Source: Acidimicrobiia bacterium (GTDB taxonomy: Bacteria; Actinomycetota; Acidimicrobiia; Acidimicrobiales; JACDCH01). From it: a stretch of DNA of 13,521 nt. The stretch lies in the NCBI GenBank assembly GCA_013694495.1, contig JACDCH010000015.1, positions 1 to 13,521 of the forward strand. Reading direction: 5' to 3'. A model generated the notes under the pieces. That model searched no databases, was not told where the DNA came from, and saw only the letters and a program-made list of their open reading frames with translations. Every line of letters starts with the position of its first letter. Positions within the stretch are counted from its first letter, which is position 1. The translations under genes were made by a program, and so were the position numbers. Below, piece by piece: positions 6,871 to 12,130 of the stretch.

Positions 6871-7649
6871 CCATCGAGCTGACGGCCGTCGAGAAACGTT
6901 TCGGGGCCGGTCCGGGCGCCGTCGCCGCCCTCGGTCCCCTCGACCTCGAGCTGGGCGACGAGGAGATCGTCGCCCTCGTGGGCCCCTCGGGGTGCGGCAA
7001 GACCACCCTGCTTCGCGTCCTCGGCGGCCTCACCGCGCCGAGCGGCGGCGCCGTTGTGGCCGACGGTCGAGCGGTGTGGTCGGAGGGCCGAGCGGATCGG
7101 CAGGCGCTGACGCAGCTGGCGATGGTGTTCCAGGAGGCCAACCTGCTGCCCTGGTTCAGCGTCGTCGACAACATCGCCCTGCCGCTGCGCCTGCGGGGCG
7201 TCCCGCGCGCCGAACGGCGGGCCGAGGCCGCCCGGTTGTGCGAGCTGGTCGGCATCGCCGGCTTCGAGGACCACCGTCCTCACGCGCTGTCGGTCGGCAT
7301 GCGCCATCGGGCGGCGCTGGCCCGGGCGCTGGTGGAGTCGCCCCGTGTGCTCTTGCTGGACGAGCCGTTCGCTGCCCTCGACGCCATCACCAGGGAGACG
7401 ATGAACCTCGAGCTCGAGCGCATCTGGTTGGCCCGGCCCTGCACGGCCGTGCTCGTGACCCACGCCATCAGCGAGGCCGTGTTCCTGGCCGATCGGGTGG
7501 TGTCGCTCTCGGCCCGCCCGGCCCGGGTGCTGGCGATAACCGATGTACCGTTCCTCCGGCCCCGGCCCTTGGACCTCCAGCACGAGCAGGACTTCCAGGG
7601 CCTGGTTCGCGGCGTCCGCTCGTACCTCACAGCCGCGCAGGGAGGCTGA
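6867..7649 (+). CDS. ABC importer ATP-binding protein (SsuB/TauB-like), probable CTG start
   Basis: Predicted 260-residue ATPase that energises the neighbouring permease. Motifs are Walker A GPSGCGKT (39-46), Q-loop FQEANLLPW (88-96), Walker B VLLLDEP (161-167), D-loop ALD (170-172) and H-loop VTH (H199). The signature is LSVGM (141-145), where the family has LSGGM, and the next position has MRHR instead of MRQR. No ATG, GTG or TTG exists in frame close to the start of the domain. The frame enters at CTG 6867, which overlaps the binding protein stop as CTGA and has GAGG (6856-6859) seven bases before it. A CTG start with tight coupling is therefore the best reading. The first residues TIELTAVEKRFG align with the usual N-terminus of the family. 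Confidence 0.85.
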   Translation: MTIELTAVEKRFGAGPGAVAALGPLDLELGDEEIVALVGPSGCGKTTLLRVLGGLTAPSGGAVVADGRAVWSEGRADRQALTQLAMVFQEANLLPWFSVVDNIALPLRLRGVPRAERRAEAARLCELVGIAGFEDHRPHALSVGMRHRAALARALVESPRVLLLDEPFAALDAITRETMNLELERIWLARPCTAVLVTHAISEAVFLADRVVSLSARPARVLAITDVPFLRPRPLDLQHEQDFQGLVRGVRSYLTAAQGG

Positions 7650-7652
7650 TCC

Positions 7653-8444
7653 GTGACATCGACGCGCCTCTCGCTGGCCACGGTGCTCTGGATCGTCGGG
7701 ATCGCCGTGGTCTTCGTCGGGGCGTGGAAGGTCTACGTCGAGGTCTCGGACATCTCCCGGTTCGTGCTGCCGGCACCCGACGACGTCGGCCTGGCCCTCG
7801 TCGACATCCTCGGCGAGGCCCGGACCTGGCACCACCTCCGGGTCACCCTGACCGAGATCGTCCTCGGCTTCGCCGCCGCCGTCACCGTGGGCGTCATCGT
7901 CGGCACCGTCCTCGGTGAGCTCCCGGCCGTGGAGCGGGTTGTGAACCCCTACCTCATCGTCCTCCAGGTGCTGCCCAAGGTGGCGATCATCCCGCTCCTG
8001 CTGCTGTGGATGGGGTTCGGGCCGTCGGCCAAGATCCTGATCGCCGCCGTGTTCGCCTTCTTCCCGATGACGGCCGGGACGCGGGCCGGCATCCGTTCCG
8101 TCGAGCCCGGCAACCTCGACCTCGCCGCCACGTTGCAGATGTCGCGGTGGAAACGGCTGTGGTTGATCGAGCTGCGCGCTGCGCTCCCTTCCATCCTTAC
8201 GGGCATGGAGGTCGCCATCGTCCTGGCCACCGTGGGGGCCGTCGTGTCGGAATACCTGGCCGGTGGCGAAGGGCTCGGCTGGCTCGCGGTGGTGAACCTC
8301 AACCAGCTCCAGGTCGACAACCTCTTCGCTGTGATCGTTCTGCTGTGCGCGCTCGGGATCGTCCTCTACGTGGCCGTCGCTGCGCTCCGCCGCTGGCTCG
8401 TGCCCTGGCACCCGTCGGCGACGCAGCGCCCTCCGGGCGTCTGA
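7653..8444 (+). CDS. ABC importer permease (SsuC/TauC-like)
   Basis: Predicted 263-residue inner-membrane permease of the BPD_transp_1 family, forming the channel for the importer. Hydrophobic segments lie at about 10-30, 65-90, 97-120, 126-142, 182-202 and 224-246. The cytoplasmic EAA loop is AATLQMSRWKRLWLIELRAA (158-177) followed by LPSILTG. LPKVAIIPLLLLWMGFG (107-123) is typical of the nitrate/sulfonate/taurine branch. The GTG start has a strong AGGGAGG (7639-7645) seven bases upstream, inside the end of the ATPase gene, and the intergenic gap is three bases. It is therefore co-transcribed with the binding protein and ATPase. The substrate is not evident. Confidence 0.9.
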   Translation: MTSTRLSLATVLWIVGIAVVFVGAWKVYVEVSDISRFVLPAPDDVGLALVDILGEARTWHHLRVTLTEIVLGFAAAVTVGVIVGTVLGELPAVERVVNPYLIVLQVLPKVAIIPLLLLWMGFGPSAKILIAAVFAFFPMTAGTRAGIRSVEPGNLDLAATLQMSRWKRLWLIELRAALPSILTGMEVAIVLATVGAVVSEYLAGGEGLGWLAVVNLNQLQVDNLFAVIVLLCALGIVLYVAVAALRRWLVPWHPSATQRPPGV

Positions 8445-8452
8445 GCGGGCCT

Positions 8453-8458
8453 TATGTT
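8453..8458 (+). promoter_or_regulatory. -10 box of the Rieske oxygenase gene
   Basis: TATGTT lies in the 44-base gap after the permease. The predicted start near 8465 would give a leader of about 24 bases that contains a perfect AGGAGG (8475-8480) eight bases before the TTG start. The oxygenase may also be read through from the importer operon, as no terminator is visible in the gap. Confidence 0.4.
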
Positions 8459-8488
8459 GTCGGCCACCCGGACCAGGAGGGCGATCCT

Positions 8489-9523
8489 TTGAGCTTCACG
8501 GCACTCGTCGAGCAGGTGGGGCCGGGCACGCCGGCGGGGACGATCCTGCGGCGCTACTGGCAGCCCGTCGCCGTAGCGGCCCAGCTCCCGGTCGGCGGGA
8601 CGCAGCCGCTGCGGATCCTCGGCGAGGCGTTCACGTTGTACCGCGACGAGCGGGGCGCCGCCCACGTTGTCGGGGCTCGCTGCGCCCACCGTGGCACCTT
8701 CCTCCACACCGGCTGGGTGGAGGACGACTGCATCCGCTGCTTCTACCACGGGTGGAAGTTCGAGCCCTCTGGGCAGTGCGTCGAGCAGCCGGCCGAACCG
8801 GCGGGCTTCGCCCGGGCCGTCCGCATCCCGAGCCACCCGGTCGAGGAGTACGCCGGCCTGGTGTTCGCCTTCTTCGGGGAGGGCGCCCCCCCGCCCCTGC
8901 CTCGATTCCCGGAGCTCGAAGCGCCCGGGATCAAGGTCGTGGCCGGGATCCGCCCGCCGGGCCCGTGGCCGGTCAACTACTTCCAGGTGCTCGAGAACAG
9001 CGTCGACCCGGTGCACCTCTGCTTCGTCCATCGGGCCACCCAGCCCTTCACCAGGGTCATCCCCGAGGTCCGGGCCGAGCGCAGCGGCGACGGCGTTGCC
9101 ATGACCGCGGTCCGCGACGGGGTGGAACGCCATACGAAGTACTGGTTCCCACACCTCATCCAGCTCCCGCTCTGGCCCATCCCGGGAGAGCGCATCGAGT
9201 GCCCCTTCTTCAACTGGAAGGTGCCGGTGGACGACGGCCACACCCTGTTCATCGCCGCGACGGCCGTCCCCGAGCATCTCGCCGATCGGGTGGACGACGA
9301 GGAGATCGGAGGTCGGACGATGGAGGCGGCGGCCGGGCCCGGGCTGCTGGCCGGTGACCGCCGGCCGGCGAGCGTGACCGAGGAGGACTACGTCGCCATC
9401 GTCGGGCAGGGGACGTTCGCCGACCGGGTCGGTGAGCGTCTCGGCCGCTCGGACGTCGGCGTCATCGAGCTCCGCCGCCTGTGGCAAGAGCACCTCGACG
9501 CCCTCGCCGGCGTCGCCCCCTGA
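8489..9523 (+). CDS. Rieske non-heme iron ring-hydroxylating oxygenase, alpha-type subunit
   Basis: Predicted 344-residue oxygenase that inserts oxygen into an aromatic or related substrate, or carries out O-/N-demethylation. The N-terminus has the family signature RRYWQPVAVAAQLP (21-34). The Rieske [2Fe-2S] ligands are C65 and H67 (CAHRG) and C84 and H87 (CFYHGW). The catalytic iron motif is ENSVDPVHLCFVH (169-181), giving N170, D173, H176 and H181. This arrangement resembles phthalate 4,5-dioxygenase/LigX-type enzymes. The start is TTG, chosen for the AGGAGG eight bases upstream and absence of other in-frame starts nearby. No ferredoxin or reductase gene is in the window. The same frame continues open for 74 codons beyond the TGA, so this copy may be shortened at its C-terminus. 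Confidence 0.88.
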   Translation: MSFTALVEQVGPGTPAGTILRRYWQPVAVAAQLPVGGTQPLRILGEAFTLYRDERGAAHVVGARCAHRGTFLHTGWVEDDCIRCFYHGWKFEPSGQCVEQPAEPAGFARAVRIPSHPVEEYAGLVFAFFGEGAPPPLPRFPELEAPGIKVVAGIRPPGPWPVNYFQVLENSVDPVHLCFVHRATQPFTRVIPEVRAERSGDGVAMTAVRDGVERHTKYWFPHLIQLPLWPIPGERIECPFFNWKVPVDDGHTLFIAATAVPEHLADRVDDEEIGGRTMEAAAGPGLLAGDRRPASVTEEDYVAIVGQGTFADRVGERLGRSDVGVIELRRLWQEHLDALAGVAP

Positions 9524-9559
9524 ATCGGTGACCGGGCCGACGAGCACAACGCCCGACCC

Positions 9560-9748
9560 GTGCGGGTGCTCGGCACCGGCGAGGTGGCCTTCGACCTGCC
9601 CGCCATCGACAAGGCCGAGCTCGCCCGCCCGGTCGACTGGTACCCGTGGTTCGCCGCGTTCGAGAGGTGGAAGTTGGCGTTCCTTTACCAGGCCCGCCGG
9701 GCCGACGGGTCGGAGCCCACGTACAACTCGCTGGCCGCCAGCACCTGA
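9560..9748 (+). CDS. small ORF in frame with the Rieske gene, possibly its detached C-terminus
   Basis: A 62-codon frame from GTG 9560 to TGA. It sits in the same reading frame as the Rieske oxygenase, and the 12 codons between that gene's TGA and this GTG are also open. Over the whole 74-codon stretch 71 third positions are G or C by my count, which argues for real or recently real coding. The product ends in DWYPWFAAFERWKLAFLYQA and ADGSEPTYNSLAAST. I do not know it as a separate family. Its position and the DLP and N-rich pattern fit the C-terminal tail found in many oxygenases of this group. It may be made by reinitiation or stop-codon readthrough, or it may be the relic of a nonsense mutation. 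No good Shine-Dalgarno precedes the GTG. Confidence 0.5.
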   Translation: MRVLGTGEVAFDLPAIDKAELARPVDWYPWFAAFERWKLAFLYQARRADGSEPTYNSLAAST

Positions 9749-9752
9749 CCAT

Positions 9753-9769
9753 GCCCGGCTGGGACGGGC
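9753..9769 (+). terminator. weak hairpin after the Rieske region
   Basis: GCCCG (9753-9757) can pair with CGGGC (9765-9769) around a seven-base loop. It begins four bases after the last stop of the oxygenase region and precedes the HU promoter. There is no T-tract, so termination by this hairpin alone is doubtful. Confidence 0.2.
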
Positions 9770-9777
9770 TGGGTGCG

Positions 9778-9783
9778 TAGGGT
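9778..9783 (+). promoter_or_regulatory. -10 box of the HU gene
   Basis: TAGGGT fits TANNNT. A start near 9790 would give a leader of about 50 bases with a hairpin (9803-9819) and AGGGAGG (9828-9834). No clear -35 is visible. Confidence 0.35.
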
Positions 9784-9802
9784 CGTCTGACGCCAGAGCG
9801 GC

Positions 9803-9819
9803 GACCGGTTCTCCCGGTC
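9803..9819 (+). other. hairpin in the HU mRNA leader
   Basis: GACCGG (9803-9808) pairs perfectly with CCGGTC (9814-9819) around TTCTC. It ends eight bases before the ribosome binding site. The order hairpin, C-rich stretch, AA, then purine-rich site resembles the leader of the importer operon. Confidence 0.4.
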
Positions 9820-9839
9820 CCCCAACCAGGGAGGCGACC

Positions 9840-10115
9840 ATGAACAAGGCAGAGCTCATCGATTCGATCGCGCAGCGGTCAGGACAGAGCAAGGATGCCG
9901 TCAACGCGGTCCTCGATGCGTTCGAGGACGTCGTCGTCGACAGCGTGAAGTCGGGCGACAAGATCACGTTGCCGGGCTTCCTCATCTTCGAGAAGGGGCA
10001 CCGCGCCGCCCGCACAGGGAAGAACCCGCAGACCGGCGAGGCCCTCGAGATCAAGGCGTCCGATGTCGCCAAGGTCAAGATCGGCTCGAAGTTCAAGTCA
10101 GCCGTCGCCGGCTGA
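9840..10115 (+). CDS. HU-family nucleoid DNA-binding protein
   Basis: Predicted 91-residue histone-like protein that dimerises and bends DNA. It shows the canonical layout: helices MNKAELIDSIAQRSGQSKDA (1-20) and VNAVLDAFEDVVVDSVKSGD (21-40), the KITLPGFLIFEKG saddle strands (41-53), and the DNA-grasping arm with RAARTGKNPQTGE (55-67), including the intercalating Pro at 63. The length matches ordinary bacterial HU, and the long Lys/Ala-rich tail of mycobacterial HupB is absent. The ATG is preceded by AGGGAGG at five bases. It stands alone between the oxygenase region and a convergent operon, so it is probably a separate housekeeping transcription unit. Confidence 0.95.
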   Translation: MNKAELIDSIAQRSGQSKDAVNAVLDAFEDVVVDSVKSGDKITLPGFLIFEKGHRAARTGKNPQTGEALEIKASDVAKVKIGSKFKSAVAG

Positions 10116-10149
10116 CCCACGCACGACGGATCGTGCTCCCCGGCAGCTG

Positions 10150-10207
10150 AGCCGCCTCCGTGCGGCTGGGTTGTCGGGGCACGTTCTGCCGTCACGGCGC
10201 TGTGCCC
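10150..10207. terminator. hairpin cluster between convergent HU and YjbR-like genes
   Basis: The 104-base gap holds AGCCGC (10150-10155) pairing with GCGGCT (10162-10167), and a larger interrupted hairpin GGGCAC (10177-10182) with GTGCCC (10202-10207) enclosing GCCG-TCA-CGGC (10188-10198). Both lie between convergent genes and could end transcription from either side. Neither has a good T-tract. Confidence 0.4.
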
Positions 10208-10219
10208 ACCCTCGGAGGA

Positions 10220-10576
10220 TCAGCCGGGCGGCGGCGGGTGCTCGGCGTCGTAGGCCGCCAGGAGGCGCTTCGGCGCCTTGAGGCGCCAGCTCTCGACGAG
10301 TAGCTCCTCGAGCTCGCCGGCATCGACGGCGGGCAGCCGCACGAGCACCATCGGGTAGCCGTCGTAGTGCGCGACGGTGAAGAACTTGTCCGGCTCCGAC
10401 TCGATGAGCGCGAACTTCTCGCCCTCGTCCGACACGTGGACGACGAGCACCCCCTCCTCCCGGATCCGGGTGAGGAACGTCTTCTTCACGTGCCAGGCCG
10501 GGAAGCCCCAGGACACCTTCTCCGAGGTCTCGGGAAGCGCCTCGACGATGCGCCGGACGTCCTCGACGCTGCTCAT
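10220..10576 (-). CDS. YjbR/MmcQ-family (CyaY-like fold) protein
   Basis: Predicted 118-residue protein of the YjbR/MmcQ group, small double-wing DNA-binding-like or CyaY-like fold proteins whose biochemical role is poorly defined. Family features seen are the N-terminal helix with the ALPETSEKVSWGFPAWHVKK region (13-32), a central VLVVHVSDEGEKFALIESEP stretch (43-62), and the FFTVAHYDGYPMVLVRL strand pair (65-81). The tail SWRLKAPKRLLAAYD is also typical. Its ATG overlaps the acyl-CoA ligase stop by four bases (ATGA), so the two are translationally coupled. This coupling suggests a shared physiological context, but the family annotation does not tell what it is. Confidence 0.85.
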   Translation of the reverse strand: MSSVEDVRRIVEALPETSEKVSWGFPAWHVKKTFLTRIREEGVLVVHVSDEGEKFALIESEPDKFFTVAHYDGYPMVLVRLPAVDAGELEELLVESWRLKAPKRLLAAYDAEHPPPPG

Positions 10577-12090
10577 GGGGCGCCGCCCCCGTCGTGGCCG
10601 TCGAAGAGCGGCAGCAGGCCGCGCTTCTGCACCTTGTCGGTGCCGGTGCGGGGCAGCTCGTCGACCACGACGATGCGCCGCGGCACCTTGTAGTCGGAGA
10701 GCTTCTCCTTCCCGAAGGCGACGAGGTCCTCGGGGGTGGCGGTGGCGTCGGGCAGGAGGCGGACGGCCGCCACCACGACCTCGCCCTTGCGGGCGTCGGG
10801 GAGCCCGAGCACGGCTGCCTCGGCCACGGCGGGGTGCTCCTCGAGGGCCCGCTCGACCTCCACCGCGAACACCGAGTAGCCGCCCACCTTGATGACATCC
10901 TTCTTGCGGCCCGCCAGCTGCACGTAGCCGAGCGGCCGGGCCCGGGCCAGGTCGCCGGTGCGCAGCCACCCGTCGGCGGTGAGCGCCTCGCTGGTGGCCT
11001 CGTCGCGTCCGTGGTAGCCCCGCATGACCCCCGGTCCCTTCACCGCGAGCTCGCCGACCTCGCCCTTCGGGACCTCGGCACCGGCGTCGTCGAGGACCTT
11101 GAACGAGTTGCCGAACATCGGCTTGAGGCCGCCGCCCACCACGGGCAGCTTGACCGGGGTGTGGACGCGGATGGCGGCGCCGCCGCCCAGCTCGACCATG
11201 CCGTAGCCGTCGATGAAGGTCGACTTCCCGACGGTGCGGCCGGTGAACGGCACCCGGGCGGCGGCGCCGAGGCGCTGGAACGTGTGGGCCAGCTCGTCGG
11301 GCAGCGCATCGGCGCCGGAGGACCAGATCCGCACCGAGGAGAGGTCGCGCTGCTCGGCCCCGGCCTCGAGCATCATTCGGTACATCATCGGGACGCCGAC
11401 GAACATCATCGGCTTCTCCCGCTCGATCGCGTCGAGGGCGTCGGTGGGACGGAACTTCGGGAGCAGGTGCACCGGCAGCCCCATCGACAGCAGCTGCACG
11501 ACGGTCGTGAACCCGGCGATGTGGGCGACCGGCATCCCCGTCACGCAGCCCCGCCGCAGCAGGCGCTCGGGCGCGAAGGCGCCGGCTCCGGCGCGGCCCA
11601 CGAGGGCCCGGTGCGAGAGCTCGGCGCCCTTGGGCCGCCCGGTCGTGCCCGACGTGTAGAAGAGGACGGCCACCGCCGCCGGGTCGACCTCGGCGGCCGG
11701 GGCCGGCGCGGCACCGGCCACGAGCTCGTCGAAGTCGTCGACGCGCGTCGTCGACCCCGAGTCGGCCTCGACGAAGTCGATCTCGTCGGCGGCCATCTTG
11801 GGGTTGATGGGCACCGCCACCCCGCCAGCGCGCCCGACCGCGAGGCAGGCGAGGAACAGGCGGTAGCCGTTCGGCGTGGCCACGATCACCCGCTGCCCCG
11901 GCTCGATCCGGTCCCGGAGCGTGCCGGTGGCCCGGGCCACGAGGTCGGCCGCCTCGGCGTAGGTGACCGAGAAGCCGCCGGGCTCGGTGGCGAGGCGGCA
12001 GCTCCCTCGGACGGCGACGAAGCGCTCGAGCAGGTTGCCGGTGGTGAGGTCGTCGGACCGGGCGAGCGTTCGACGGTCGCGGGCGGACAC
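10573..12090 (-). CDS. AMP-dependent acyl-CoA synthetase (ANL superfamily)
   Basis: Predicted 505-residue ligase that activates a fatty or other carboxylic acid to its CoA thioester via an acyl-adenylate. Motifs in order are A3 YTSGTTGRPKG (145-155), A5 YGMVE (296-300, with Val where Thr is usual), A7 TGD (378-380), A8 GRKKDVIKVGG (394-404) and the C-terminal PRTGTDKVQKR (480-490) holding the A10 lysine K486, preceded by Asp instead of the common Gly. The frame is open well upstream, but GTG 12090 is chosen because it lies seven bases behind a TACGAT -10 box and the protein then begins as usual for the family. It is the first gene of a two-gene operon with the YjbR-like protein and is divergent from the APH-type kinase. 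Substrate unknown. Confidence 0.9.
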   Translation of the reverse strand: MSARDRRTLARSDDLTTGNLLERFVAVRGSCRLATEPGGFSVTYAEAADLVARATGTLRDRIEPGQRVIVATPNGYRLFLACLAVGRAGGVAVPINPKMAADEIDFVEADSGSTTRVDDFDELVAGAAPAPAAEVDPAAVAVLFYTSGTTGRPKGAELSHRALVGRAGAGAFAPERLLRRGCVTGMPVAHIAGFTTVVQLLSMGLPVHLLPKFRPTDALDAIEREKPMMFVGVPMMYRMMLEAGAEQRDLSSVRIWSSGADALPDELAHTFQRLGAAARVPFTGRTVGKSTFIDGYGMVELGGGAAIRVHTPVKLPVVGGGLKPMFGNSFKVLDDAGAEVPKGEVGELAVKGPGVMRGYHGRDEATSEALTADGWLRTGDLARARPLGYVQLAGRKKDVIKVGGYSVFAVEVERALEEHPAVAEAAVLGLPDARKGEVVVAAVRLLPDATATPEDLVAFGKEKLSDYKVPRRIVVVDELPRTGTDKVQKRGLLPLFDGHDGGGAP

Positions 12091-12097
12091 GGTCGGG

Positions 12098-12103
12098 ATC
12101 GTA
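12098..12103 (-). promoter_or_regulatory. -10 box of the acyl-CoA synthetase operon
   Basis: TACGAT on the minus strand is followed by seven bases and GTG 12090, giving a leaderless transcript. It is the best TANNNT match among the divergent gaps. Its -35 position (about 12121-12126) coincides with the opposite -10 box. Confidence 0.5.
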
Positions 12104-12119
12104 GGCACCGGCGCGTGCC
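12104..12119. promoter_or_regulatory. inverted repeat, candidate operator
   Basis: GGCAC (12104-12108) and GTGCC (12115-12119) form a perfect inverted repeat around CGGCGC. It sits exactly between the two face-to-face -10 boxes of a 40-base divergent gap. A dimeric repressor bound here would block both promoters. No regulator gene is present in the window. Confidence 0.35.
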
Positions 12120-12124
12120 ATGCT
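12119..12124 (+). promoter_or_regulatory. -10-like box of the phosphotransferase gene
   Basis: CATGCT keeps the key A and final T of the -10 consensus but lacks the first T. It is followed by six bases and the ATG at 12131, which fits leaderless transcription. No Shine-Dalgarno precedes the ATG. Confidence 0.3.
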
Positions 12125-12130
12125 CCGCCG

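Noticed and set aside
6834..8411. A minus-strand frame open for 525 codons antisense to the importer ATPase and permease.
   Set aside because: The translation is low-complexity, rich in His, Asp, Glu, Gln and Gly, and lies wholly opposite two well-supported genes, as expected from GC-rich third positions.
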